Shown: one piece after another, positions 48,482-57,479 of the stretch
Position numbering within the stretch: position 1 is the stretch's first letter
Layout of the letters: each line of letters opens with the position of its first letter
Origin: Iodobacter fluviatilis
GTDB taxonomy: Bacteria > Pseudomonadota > Gammaproteobacteria > Burkholderiales > Chitinibacteraceae
NCBI RefSeq assembly: GCF_004194535.1
Contig: NZ_CP025781.1
Coordinates: forward strand, 2,542,001-2,606,000
Length of the DNA: 64,000 nucleotides
Direction: 5' to 3'
Position numbers and translations under genes: made by a program
The notes under the pieces: model-generated
Seen by the model: the letters and a program-made list of their open reading frames with translations, nothing else
The model's database searches: none
Told to the model about the DNA's origin: nothing

Positions 48482-49225
48482 CTACTCTAAAAAGCGTTGT
48501 TGCCATGCTAGATAAAGCGCATAAGTGTGCCGCGAATATTCGTCCTTATCTTTAAATTGGCTGGCATGGAGTGGATCAAAAATATGATAATGGGCTACTT
48601 TATTTGGGGCGCAAATGATCTGCCATATTTTTTGCAGTAGTGTGGTATTTGGACCCCATTCAAAAGCCTCTTGCGCTTCGTAATGTAAAAAAACAGGTAA
48701 GATTGGCACGCCTGTTTCTAATGAAACGGTAAATGCGCCATAAAGAAATTTATCCCATAAACGCCGGCCTTTGCAGCCGCCTTCTGGATAAAGCGCAATT
48801 GAATAGCCTGCTTGTACTGCACTGATCATATTTTGCAAGGCCGCTTGCCGAGCGTCTTTTTGCTCACGGCGCACAAATAAAGTCCCCGCCGCCTCAGCAA
48901 TTCTCCCAACAAACCACCAGTCACGCACTTCGGCTTTGGCCAGATTTCTAACGGGGAAAAAAGCCGGAATGCCAACGTCTTCAAAGACTGAAGGGTGATT
49001 GGCGATCAGAATATACTGCCGAGGAAGTGGTGCTTGATGGTGTTGGTGTAATCGCAGCTCGACCCCCAGCGCCCTTACAAAACAACGACACCAGCTCTGA
49101 AATAGTTTGGGGTAAAAACCGAGCCAAGCTATAGGCAGGCGGGCTAAGGCCATCATCAAAAGTGTAAAACATAGCAGATCAAGCCCAGCAATGAGAAGAC
49201 GAAGCCATTTTGCAAGCCAAAGCAT
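48482..49225 (-). CDS. plsC: 1-acyl-sn-glycerol-3-phosphate acyltransferase family protein
   Basis: The 247-residue inner-membrane-associated protein has an N-terminal hydrophobic segment, the block ANHPSVFEDVGIPAFF, the FVRREQKDARQ block and LYPEGGCKGRRLWDKF, in the order of PlsC motifs. It should acylate lysophosphatidic acid or a related acceptor. The usual NHxxxxD catalytic motif reads NHPSVFE, with Asp only at the next position, so the catalytic pair may differ. It follows motC on the same strand after 112 bases, where motD would be expected. Confidence 0.85.
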   Translation of the reverse strand: MLWLAKWLRLLIAGLDLLCFTLLMMALARLPIAWLGFYPKLFQSWCRCFVRALGVELRLHQHHQAPLPRQYILIANHPSVFEDVGIPAFFPVRNLAKAEVRDWWFVGRIAEAAGTLFVRREQKDARQAALQNMISAVQAGYSIALYPEGGCKGRRLWDKFLYGAFTVSLETGVPILPVFLHYEAQEAFEWGPNTTLLQKIWQIICAPNKVAHYHIFDPLHASQFKDKDEYSRHTYALYLAWQQRFLE

Positions 49226-49337
49226 GGGAGTTCTCCACTGAGCGATGGTGGTGCTGGGATAAAATGCAAAAATATGGCATAAGTATGTTTATATATAGAT
49301 CAAAGCTGCTTGCGTACGGCGCTTACAAAAAACGAGC

Positions 49338-50078
49338 TCAGGGTAAAAAACCTGCCAGTTTGTTTTCTAGCACCCTTGGATTTTCACCATTGGCGATGGC
49401 GACTAAGCCTTCAAGTAGCATTTCACGACGTTTTATTTCGGTTTGAATATGTTGTTTTAGCTTGTGAGCAATGGGCAAAAACAACAGGTTGGCCATGGCA
49501 ACGCCATAAATGGTGGCGACAAAGGCAACGGCAATGCCTGCGCCTAGCTTGGATGGATCGGTTAGGTTTTCCATTACATGAATCAGCCCCATCACCGCGC
49601 CAATAATGCCGATAGTAGGGGAGTAGCCACCGGCCGCTTCCCAAATTTTAGCGGCAGAGCGTGCACGATCTTCAAATGAATCGATATCAAGTTCCATTGC
49701 GCGGCGAATCACTTCTGGTTCGGCTCCGTCTACAACCATTTGCAGAGCGCGTTTTACAAAAATATCTTTTTCGCTTTGCACATATGCTTCTAAAGCAAGC
49801 AAACCTCCACGACGAGCTTGCTGGCTCCAGTTTAATAACACACCCAGTTGTTTTTTAAAATCGTGTTGAGGGGGGATAAACACCCACTTCACCATTTTTA
49901 CGCCAGCAATAAAGTGATCTTGCCGAGTTTGCAACATGACGGCCCCAAGGGTGCCACCTGTCACAATTAAAAATGCCGTGGCTTGCATCAAGGATGCAAC
50001 GTGGCCACCTTCTAAAATTTGGCCAAGAATCACAGCGGTTAAACCAAGTAAAACTCCAAAAATACTAATTTTATCCAT
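49338..50078 (-). CDS. motC: Flagellar motor stator protein, MotA/PomA family (MotC type)
   Basis: The 246-residue product has four membrane helices, the GGTLGAVMLQ segment, a cytoplasmic loop with the charged residues that contact FliG (residues about 85-140), and GYSPTIGIIGAVMGLIHVM, typical of the MotC branch. It forms the proton channel with a MotB/MotD partner. It lies nine bases downstream of fliA, as in MotCD loci, but no motD follows. Confidence 0.92.
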   Translation of the reverse strand: MDKISIFGVLLGLTAVILGQILEGGHVASLMQATAFLIVTGGTLGAVMLQTRQDHFIAGVKMVKWVFIPPQHDFKKQLGVLLNWSQQARRGGLLALEAYVQSEKDIFVKRALQMVVDGAEPEVIRRAMELDIDSFEDRARSAAKIWEAAGGYSPTIGIIGAVMGLIHVMENLTDPSKLGAGIAVAFVATIYGVAMANLLFLPIAHKLKQHIQTEIKRREMLLEGLVAIANGENPRVLENKLAGFLP

Positions 50079-50087
50079 ATGTTTTTA

Positions 50088-50828
50088 TCAACTCGTCCAA
50101 TCGCCTAATCTGGCCCTTAAGCGGGCAATGGCTTGGCTGTGTAGCTGGCAAACTCGAGACTCGGTTACGCCTAGTACGGCACCAATTTCTTTAAGGTTTA
50201 GTTCTTCATCGTAGTACAGAGCCATAACCAGTTTTTCACGTTCGGGTAGCTCGTCGATGCCCCTGATTAAATTTCGCTGAAAATTTGCATCCGCAAGTTG
50301 CTGCAGCGGGTTAATTGCATGGTCGGCAGAGTATTGAACGTTGTGGTGGTTTTCATCTTCGTCTTCAATATCTTCGAGGTGCACCAGTTGGTGGCCTCGC
50401 GCTTCGCTGAGCATGTTTTGATAGGCTTCTAAATCGAGCTGTAGGTGTTGGGCGACTTCGCTTTCTAGTGGTGCTCTGCCTAGTTTGTGCCCTAGGGCTA
50501 ACATCGCGGCTTCAATTTCGCGCATATGCTTACGGGCGTGGCGGGGCATCCAATCGGAGCTTCTTAATTCATCAAGCATGGCGCCACGAATGCGTTGTGA
50601 GGCAAAAGTTTCAAACAGTACGCCCGCATTTGGATCAAAGTTTTTTGCCGCTTCCATCAAGCCCATCATACCCACTTGAATCAAATCATCGACTTCTACA
50701 CTCGCAGGCAAACGGCTCACCATATGATAGGCGATCCGTTTGACCAAGGGCGCATGCCGAGAGACATAATCCTCGTCTTGGCTTGCCTGAGTCTGACGAT
50801 AAAGGGAGAGTGCGCGTGGCGCTGCCAT
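50088..50828 (-). CDS. fliA: RNA polymerase sigma-28 factor for flagellar genes
   Basis: The 246-residue product has sigma region 2 (HAPLVKRIAYHMVSRLPASV, VGMMGLMEAAKNFDP), region 3 and region 4 (LNLKEIGAVLGVTESRVCQL). It directs late flagellar and chemotaxis promoters and is held by FlgM until hook completion. It is followed by motC and preceded by the lipid-transport operon rather than directly by flhG. Confidence 0.96.
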   Translation of the reverse strand: MAAPRALSLYRQTQASQDEDYVSRHAPLVKRIAYHMVSRLPASVEVDDLIQVGMMGLMEAAKNFDPNAGVLFETFASQRIRGAMLDELRSSDWMPRHARKHMREIEAAMLALGHKLGRAPLESEVAQHLQLDLEAYQNMLSEARGHQLVHLEDIEDEDENHHNVQYSADHAINPLQQLADANFQRNLIRGIDELPEREKLVMALYYDEELNLKEIGAVLGVTESRVCQLHSQAIARLRARLGDWTS

Positions 50829-50871
50829 TTGTTTCTACTATGAGGAGGCTTAAATCAGTTTAGCCGACCGT

Positions 50872-51453
50872 CTAAGAAGTTGGGAGCGAAATCAGTTTGC
50901 GTTCTAATTGTTTAAGGGTATTAGCGAGCGCTTGATCTAATCCTGCAGCTATATCGTTAGCACTCATTCCAGATAAGGGCTCACTTGCCGTAAGAATAGT
51001 GTCGAGTATAACAGGGGATTTCGCTGAGCTTAAGCGTATGTGCAGTTTTGCAACGGCGAGAGGCTGGGCTTGTAAATCGGTATGTAGCGTGAGTAATTCA
51101 CCCTTGAGTTGGTAATCTGCGGTTTGCTTTGAATATAAGGGCAGCACTTCGCGAAATAAGCCACTGCTTTTTAACCAAGTTTGCGTATGAGTGGTGATAA
51201 GCCCTGTGGGGGAGGAGAGCCATTCACGGTAAGGATCTTTGACAAAGCGTTGGGTGCTTTCGCGGTAAAAAAAATTACGCTCGCCAAACGGGGCTTGGGC
51301 GCTAAAGGCATTTATTTGTAGTGTGCCTTTAAATTGCACCGCATGGCTAGGCCCGCTGCGCTCAATCACGGGTAAGTACGTTTCTTTGCTAGGGGTCGTG
51401 GTGCCGCAGGCGGCGATCAAAGCACTACAAAGTAAAATAATTAGGCGTTTCAT
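50872..51453 (-). CDS. ABC-type transport auxiliary lipoprotein (PqiC/YmbA-like)
   Basis: The 193-residue product has a lipoprotein signal peptide (LIILLCSALIAAC, lipobox Cys16) and an ABC-transport auxiliary domain with a Rossmann-like beta pattern (LQINAFSAQAPFGERNFFYR, DPYREWLSSP). Such outer-membrane lipoproteins pair with MCE-domain transporters. It is the last gene of the mlaE-mlaF-mlaD-like set, 69 bases after the MCE gene. Confidence 0.85.
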   Translation of the reverse strand: MKRLIILLCSALIAACGTTTPSKETYLPVIERSGPSHAVQFKGTLQINAFSAQAPFGERNFFYRESTQRFVKDPYREWLSSPTGLITTHTQTWLKSSGLFREVLPLYSKQTADYQLKGELLTLHTDLQAQPLAVAKLHIRLSSAKSPVILDTILTASEPLSGMSANDIAAGLDQALANTLKQLERKLISLPTS

Positions 51454-51522
51454 AGGTATGCGGCCATTTTAGAGTTATTTTTTTATGGTAAGAGGTCGAC
51501 GCTTTTTACTGCGGAACATCCG

Positions 51523-52572
51523 TTATTTATTTGGTAAAACATAAGGCGCAGGTGGTTTGCCAAGCAGTAGCCCAGTTGGATTAGCCCTTGCTGCTTCACT
51601 CATCACGCGTAAGTCTTCACTGATTTGTTGCATATTATTTAGTGTGCTATCTAAGCCGCCTTCATGTTGCTCTAGTAGTTTATCTAGGCGGCTAAAGCTA
51701 CTTTCCATTTTCTGTAAGCTACCAACCAGATGTGGGTTTTCTAGCAGGGCGCGTGCCTGCTTGGCACTGGCGGCTAGATCGCTTGGGGCGCTGGCCCATG
51801 CCGGATCGGTCAGAAGCGTTTGTAAGGCTTGATTGCTGCTACGGGCTTCGTGCATAAGGCCACTGGCTTCGCTGCTGAGCTCAGAAAAGGGGATCTTTTC
51901 TAACTTTTCTGTAATCAACAGCATTTTTTGTGCGAGCGCTTGCAAAGGAATGTCATTCATCTTGCTATTCGCTGTGCTTAATACCTGATTTAAATTACTG
52001 ATTAAGCCTTCAATATCTAGTTTTTGTAGGCGTATAGCAAGATTTTGGGTGGAGTTAACGAGTTGCGCCATCGTGCTTCTAGTCGATGGAATATACAGAT
52101 GCTTAGGCTGCCATTGCATGGTAAGGCTGGGATTGCGTTCTAAATCTTGATAGTCAATTTCTAGGTAGCTGGTGCCCGTTAGGCCCTGAGGATTAAGCCG
52201 AACCCGCAGGCCTTTGGCGATTTCTTTATCTAAATAGCTTTGATCAGGAAACGGCATGTTTTTGCCACCAAATAGCTCGGGGCGAAGTTTGGCTTCGATC
52301 AGCACATATTGTTGGCGCTCATTGGGGGATAAATCCTGCTGATAGCGTGAATAGGTAAAGCCAATATGGCTGACTTCCCCTACGACCACGCCGCGATATT
52401 TTACTTTGGACCCAATATCAATACCCTGCACCGATTCATTAAAATAGCTTTCTAGGGTAATGGTGGAGCGCGTCCAGTGGCCCGCGCCAAAGTAGATGGC
52501 GAGAATAAGACATATGCAGAGCGCGGATAGAACAAATAGGCCTAGGCGATAATAGTGCTTTTGAGCGGTCAT
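51523..52572 (-). CDS. MCE-domain (MlaD-like) lipid-binding protein
   Basis: The 349-residue product has one N-terminal membrane helix (LGLFVLSALCICLILAIYF) and an MCE domain (LESYFNESVQGIDIGSKVKY, RGVVVGEVSHIGFT) at about residues 40-130. A long, mostly helical C-terminal tail follows, as in longer MlaD relatives that form periplasmic hexamers or needles. It should carry lipid between membranes with the ATPase and permease encoded just upstream. Confidence 0.9.
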   Translation of the reverse strand: MTAQKHYYRLGLFVLSALCICLILAIYFGAGHWTRSTITLESYFNESVQGIDIGSKVKYRGVVVGEVSHIGFTYSRYQQDLSPNERQQYVLIEAKLRPELFGGKNMPFPDQSYLDKEIAKGLRVRLNPQGLTGTSYLEIDYQDLERNPSLTMQWQPKHLYIPSTRSTMAQLVNSTQNLAIRLQKLDIEGLISNLNQVLSTANSKMNDIPLQALAQKMLLITEKLEKIPFSELSSEASGLMHEARSSNQALQTLLTDPAWASAPSDLAASAKQARALLENPHLVGSLQKMESSFSRLDKLLEQHEGGLDSTLNNMQQISEDLRVMSEAARANPTGLLLGKPPAPYVLPNK

Positions 52573-52596
52573 AATTTGGCCAGATATAAATAATAA

Positions 52597-53343
52597 TTAA
52601 TACGTATGCCGAGTAAAAAAATCGCTAACCCGTGGGTTGGGATCTGCAGCTAGCGTTTTCGGCGCGCCGATGGCAATCACGCCTTGTGCTTGTTTATCCA
52701 GCATGATGGCGCGGTCTGCAATGGTGAAAATACTGGCTAGCTCGTGGGTGACCACAATAAAAGTGGTATGCAGGCTATGCGCTAATTGCAAAATCAAGGC
52801 ATCTAACTCGGCGGCGGTGATTGGGTCTAGCCCTGCTGATGGCTCGTCTAAAAACAAAACCTGAGGGTCTAGGGCGAGGGCGCGGGCAATGGCGGCACGT
52901 TTTTGCATCCCACCTGATAGCGCGCTGGGTAAAAAATCTGCATAGGCATCTAGCCCTACCAAGCGTAATTTTAAGCGGGCGACGATTTCACGGGCGGCAG
53001 CATTAAGCGGGGTATATTCTGCCAGCGGCAGCATGACGTTTTCTAGCACCGTTAGCGAGCCAAATAGCGCCCCCGATTGATACATCACGCCAATACGGGC
53101 CAAGATGCGTTGGCGCACTTCGCCTTGAGCACTAATGATGTCTTCGTCGCCAATCAGCACCGTGCCTTGTTGCGCGGGCAAAAGGCCGATCATATGTTTG
53201 AGTAGGGTAGATTTGCCACAGCCAGAGCCACCTAGGATGGTAATGATTTCACCCTTGTTAACCTCAAAGCTCACATCACGCAAGATAACGTGATCGCCAT
53301 AGCCGCATTGCAATTGTTTGACTTTAATAATGGCGTGTTGCAT
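52597..53343 (-). CDS. ABC transporter ATP-binding protein (MlaF-like)
   Basis: The 248-residue product has Walker A GGSGCGKSTLL near residue 38, signature LSGGMQKRAAIARALALDP and Walker B VLFLDEPSAGLDP, in the MlaF/Ttg2A subgroup. It powers lipid movement with the MlaE-like permease. GAGGTGG precedes the ATG at 53343, which overlaps the permease stop (TAATG). A GTG at 53349 is possible but has a worse ribosome site. Confidence 0.93.
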   Translation of the reverse strand: MQHAIIKVKQLQCGYGDHVILRDVSFEVNKGEIITILGGSGCGKSTLLKHMIGLLPAQQGTVLIGDEDIISAQGEVRQRILARIGVMYQSGALFGSLTVLENVMLPLAEYTPLNAAAREIVARLKLRLVGLDAYADFLPSALSGGMQKRAAIARALALDPQVLFLDEPSAGLDPITAAELDALILQLAHSLHTTFIVVTHELASIFTIADRAIMLDKQAQGVIAIGAPKTLAADPNPRVSDFFTRHTY

Positions 53344-54418
53344 TACCACCTCAATAAATAGAAAACAAAAGCAAACAGGCCATCGCTGATCACAATTGCA
53401 ACAATGCTGCTCACAACGGCTTGCGTGGTAGCCGCACCTACGGCACTGGCTCCGCTGCCTGCTTGCAACCCCCTAAAACAACCAATCAGCGCGATTTCCA
53501 AACCGAAGATCGCCGCCTTAAATAGGCCCCCGCAAAGTCGCCCAGATGCACAATGCTTGAAACGCGTGTGATATAGGTTTGGATGGGGATATTAAAACTT
53601 AGCATCACAATCGCTGCACCTATCAAGCCAATTAACACAGCACAAGCCGATAGCAGCGGTGCCATTAGCGTGGTGGCAATCACTCTGGGTAGTACTAAAT
53701 AGCGTATTGGATTGAGGCCTAAGGTGGTCAGGGCATTTAATTCTTCGTTTACTTTCATGCTGGCAAGCTCTGCGGCAAATGCCGCCCCAGTGCGCCCAGC
53801 TAATAAAATTGCCATCATTAAGGGAGCCAGCTCACGGACCAAGGAGAGGCCCACTAAATCGGCAACAAACATTTCTGCGCCAAATTGGCGCATCGGAATC
53901 GCTGATTGAAACGCTAAAATCATCCCTAGTAAGGCAGCAATCAGTGCCACGATAGGCAGTGCATCCGCGCCATTTTTACTAGCGGTGGTGAAAATCTCTG
54001 TAATGCGCAATTTACTGGGTGAGCGCAGCACTTGATGCATTGCAGCGCTTAGCTCGCCTAGATAGGTGATGGCACAGCGCATCGCCGTATTATGCTCAGC
54101 CGTTGCTTTGCCAAGGGTGGTGAGCCAGCCTATTTTTGCAGGGATAGGCGCTTGATAGAGAGGTGTATCTGCTTGAAAGGCATCAAGTAGCTCGGTAAAA
54201 GGAGGTGCTAAGTCCTTAATCCTGGCCCCGCCTTGAATGAGCAGATAAAACAGGGCCACACCGGCCCCATCACAATAAGTTACTTTGCTGGCATCTACTT
54301 CGCAGACACCAAGTGTGCTGGCCTGAGCCCAAAGTGGGGCAACTGCCTGGGCGTTTAATCGGCCTGAGAGTTGTAGAACTTTGCCCTCGGGAAAGGTTTG
54401 AATTTCAATTTGAGCCAT
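53343..54418 (-). CDS. MlaE-family permease with N-terminal STAS domain, frameshifted near the C-terminus
   Basis: The N-terminal 100 residues are a STAS domain (QLSGRLNAQAVAPLWAQAS, CDGAGVALFYLL), followed by the MlaE permease core (VRELAPLMMAILLAGRTGAA, MKVNEELNALTTLGLNP). The frame stops after HLGDFAGAYLRRRSSVWKSR, but the next frame continues with GLEIALIGCFRGLQAG and ends FVFYLLRW, exactly the family C-terminus. One G is missing in a run of five (53527-53531 on the plus strand as C). With six, a 358-residue protein results. The genuine stop overlaps the next gene. It could be inactivated in this genome or be a sequencing error. Confidence 0.87.
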
Positions 54419-55054
54419 TGAAGATCTTAATTTAAGTTTGTGCTGTAAGGACGGAGCGCAGCATACACCAATCGTTGCTTATGTAAGATTTAATAGAATT
54501 TACATAGGTAGTTAAAGAAAAGTTTAATTGTACTTAATTGTAAATACCTAGTGCCTTACAAAATTTACAATTTACCTTGATTTAGCAGTGATTCCTACTG
54601 TTTAGCTTACAAAAGTAGCTTGCTTGTTAACTCTTTGAATGATTGATTGCTACATAGCATTGCACCACTGGCCCTGTGCTAATTAAATTCTTGGTCAATG
54701 TGATTATCATGAGTGGGCTGTTGACGTTTCATTCGTCATTGCGCTGAGCCGGAAAACGGCCCAGCCCTTCGGGTTAGCTACATTTTTGGGGCGGCATGGC
54801 TTGCCTTGTTCAGCCCCAAAACTGCAGCCAATGCAGCCGCGAATGAAGCGCCAATAGACACTAGGCTGTTATGTTCTTTTAAATAGATGGCATGAGCATT
54901 ACGGCATTGATGAGCAAACCGATCTGCTTAGTTACTTGATGCATTTGTTTAAGCGGCACAAGTAGGCGAGGGATTTATGGAGGTCATGCCACTTGGGTAG
55001 CCGCTTTTTGGGAGCAGTGTTTTTATCCAAGGCTATTCGATGGTTTTAAGCTGC
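54419..55054. other. Intergenic region between flhG and the MCE operon
   Basis: About 635 bases hold no gene. The first 290 bases are AT-rich and should carry the mlaE-like promoter (minus strand). A degenerate family 2 element lies at 54716-54860. The remainder shows nothing. This break interrupts the usual flhG-fliA linkage. Confidence 0.6.
54716..54860. repeat. MITE-like element, family 2, copy 3 (degenerate, shortened)
   Basis: The left end GGCTGTTGACGTTTCATTCG and right end CGAATGAAGCGCCAATAGAC are worn versions of the family 2 ends. GCTGAGCCGGAAAACGGC and GTTCAGCCCCAAAACTG are shared with copies 1 and 2. CTAG follows on the right. The two-base-loop palindrome of the other copies is missing. 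Confidence 0.8.
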
Positions 55055-55957
55055 TTAATGTTGGAGCTGCTCGGTAAGCAGGCGGCTGGATTCAACTAAG
55101 CGATAAAGAAAGCCGGTGCGATCTAGGCAGTGGCTGGGTTTACGCCAGCGCAGCATCACATCGGCGAGTTGCCGAAAAGCATGGCTGGATTCTGCATCGG
55201 GGAAAGCATCCAGCACCGTACGGCCTAAGCGTCCTGCTCTTTGTAGTTTTTCGTCTTCGGGCACATAGCCAATCAGCTTCATTTGCGCTGCATCGCCTAA
55301 ATACTGTTTGGCAACGCTTTTTAGGCGGTTGAAAATCAGCCCCGCCTCGGTAATGGTATCGACACGATTCACTAAAATTCTAAATTCACGCCTTGCGTAT
55401 TCTGTGCTGAGCAATTTAATGGTGGCGTAAGCATCGGTTAGCGATTCGGCGCTATTGGAAACTATCACTATCACATCATCGGCCGCCAAGCTGAGACAGG
55501 GTACGCCGTGGCTGGCGGAGGGGCGGGTATCGAGCAGCAAAAATTCAGCATACTGGATGAGTTGCTCAAACTCGGCCGATAGCCAAGTTAACTCCCGCTC
55601 GTTCAAGCTGCTTAGCACCGTAGCTTTAGCGCAGATAGGCAGGATAGAAAAGCCTGCATCGGTTGCTAGTAGGGTATCGGCAAGGGTCACTTCACGGCGG
55701 AGCACATGGTCTAGCTCGTGTTTTTGTTCTAGACGCATGCGGTGCGCCACATTGCCCATGCCGCTAAATTCATCTAATAGAATCACTTCACGATTGCGCT
55801 CGGCCAGTGCTGCGGCTAGGTTAATTGCCAGCGTGGTGGTGCCACTGCCACCGCGCCCACCATTTAAGCTGATGCTGCGGCAGGGTATGGGGGCAATCAT
55901 GGCGCGCAGGCCAGCGGCTTGATCGAGCCACAGGCTAGGCACGGGAATGGCTCGCAT
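55055..55957 (-). CDS. flhG: FlhG/FleN, MinD-like regulator of flagellar number, with altered P-loop
   Basis: The 300-residue product fits FlhG by position after flhF (23-base overlap) and by fold. The nucleotide-binding loop reads GGRGGSGTTTLAINLA (residues 33-45). Compared with the canonical GKGGVGKT of MinD-type ATPases, both lysines are replaced: the signature lysine by Arg35 and the phosphate-binding lysine by Thr40. The switch I segment DEFSGMGN differs from DADLGLAN, while LLLDTRP keeps the Walker B aspartate. FlhG normally limits flagellar number with FlhF; here ATP binding or dimerisation may be weakened. The start codon cannot be fixed because of the overlap. Confidence 0.87.
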   Translation of the reverse strand: MRAIPVPSLWLDQAAGLRAMIAPIPCRSISLNGGRGGSGTTTLAINLAAALAERNREVILLDEFSGMGNVAHRMRLEQKHELDHVLRREVTLADTLLATDAGFSILPICAKATVLSSLNERELTWLSAEFEQLIQYAEFLLLDTRPSASHGVPCLSLAADDVIVIVSNSAESLTDAYATIKLLSTEYARREFRILVNRVDTITEAGLIFNRLKSVAKQYLGDAAQMKLIGYVPEDEKLQRAGRLGRTVLDAFPDAESSHAFRQLADVMLRWRKPSHCLDRTGFLYRLVESSRLLTEQLQH

Positions 55958-57479
55958 GATTCATATTAAAATCCAGCGGATTATCCATGGTGCCGCCTTG
56001 TGCTCCCATATAGAGCGGGAACTCATCGGGCTTTAAGGTAAAAGCGCTATTTTGTGTTTCAGCCCTAAAAGCACGGTCTACTAAGTAAGATACATTGGCC
56101 CGGTGCAAGTCTTCTGGCACGCGCTGGCCATTGGTTAAAAAGTGCAAGCGTAGCTTGTGCCGGATCGCTACATCTAAGCAGCCACCTAGATTCATGGCTT
56201 CGTCGAGCTTAGTGAGAATACATCCCGCTAAATGGGTGTTGCGATAGCGGCGGGCTACATCGTCTAGCGTACCGGTCTGGGCATTGGCCGCTAGCAGTAG
56301 CAGGGTAGAGACGTTGTCTTCATCAAAGAGCGCCAGTTGCTCGCTGATGCGTTGGTCGCGCTGACCCATGCCGACGGTATCGATCAGTACCAAGTGTTTT
56401 TCGCTTAGATCGGCGAGGGTAAATTGTAGGTCGGTTTCGTCTTTGACTTCATGTACTGGCACACCAATAATGCGCCCGTAAATACGCAGCTGATCGTGCG
56501 CACCAATCCGGTAGCTATCGGTAGTCAAGAGCGCTACCGAATCTGGCCCGTGTAGCAGTGCACAACGCGCTGCCAGCTTGGCGACTGTGGTGGTTTTTCC
56601 GACGCCAGTAGGGCCGATGAGTGCATACACACCACCACGATTTATTAAATCATCATCGGTAGTGGCTGCGGCTAAATTATGCGTGAGTGCGGCTTTAACC
56701 CAGCGCATGCCTTGATCTAGTGTCATTTGCGCAGGCATTTTTTCAACCAGCTGCCGCGATAGCGCGGGGCAAAATCCAGCCGATAGTAACTGACGTAGCG
56801 CTTCTAGTTTTTCTGGTGCGTGGCGAGATAACTCGCCCCAAGCCATGCCCGCTAATTGGCTTTCTAATAAGCCGCGCAATAAGCGGATTTCCCGCGCAAT
56901 GTCATCCATAGCTTCTTTATCTGCAGGGTTTTGCGCTGCAGGTACTTGATCGTCTTCAAAGCTAAATGTGGGTAAGGCGCGTTCTGGTGCTGGGCGGCGT
57001 GGCGGAGGTGTGGTGGCACGTGGCGGAGGGCGGCTTGGCCGTGGCTGCTGGTATTCTGGATTGCTATCTAACGGTAAGGGGGCTTCTACTCGTGGCGATG
57101 CAACTATGGTGTTGCGGTTACTACGCAGCACCATAGGCTCATCGTGCATGATGTGATCGGTACTGGGCTCTGTATCGTCGTCATCAGGAATAGCATAAGA
57201 GCGAGCGAGGGCCTTGCTAATAGGCGCAGCGGCTTGGGCACTTTGTAGCAGTTTTGCGCCATTTTGCGCGCCACGGCTGCTGGTCGCGGGGCGTGGCTGT
57301 GCAGCAACGCTTTGGACGTTGGTCAGAGCGGCTACATCAGCATCGGCTACGGCCATGATCTCTATTCCACCACCTGATACTTGGCGGTTTGATAGAATTA
57401 GTGCGTCTGGGCCAAGCTCATCTCGAACTTGGCGCAGTGCATCACGCGTCGTTGCTCCGTAGAATTTTTTTACGACCAT
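55935..57479 (-). CDS. flhF: Flagellar biosynthesis GTPase FlhF
   Basis: The 514-residue product has a basic N-terminal segment (MVVKKFYGATTRDALRQVRD), a proline-rich low-complexity linker (about residues 75-185), and a C-terminal SRP-type GTPase NG domain with GPTGVGKTTTVAKLAAR near residue 285, LIDTVGMGQRD and TKLDEAMNLGG. It recruits early flagellar parts to the cell pole. The linker is long compared with the Bacillus protein. Confidence 0.95.
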   Translation of the reverse strand: MVVKKFYGATTRDALRQVRDELGPDALILSNRQVSGGGIEIMAVADADVAALTNVQSVAAQPRPATSSRGAQNGAKLLQSAQAAAPISKALARSYAIPDDDDTEPSTDHIMHDEPMVLRSNRNTIVASPRVEAPLPLDSNPEYQQPRPSRPPPRATTPPPRRPAPERALPTFSFEDDQVPAAQNPADKEAMDDIAREIRLLRGLLESQLAGMAWGELSRHAPEKLEALRQLLSAGFCPALSRQLVEKMPAQMTLDQGMRWVKAALTHNLAAATTDDDLINRGGVYALIGPTGVGKTTTVAKLAARCALLHGPDSVALLTTDSYRIGAHDQLRIYGRIIGVPVHEVKDETDLQFTLADLSEKHLVLIDTVGMGQRDQRISEQLALFDEDNVSTLLLLAANAQTGTLDDVARRYRNTHLAGCILTKLDEAMNLGGCLDVAIRHKLRLHFLTNGQRVPEDLHRANVSYLVDRAFRAETQNSAFTLKPDEFPLYMGAQGGTMDNPLDFNMNHASHSRA

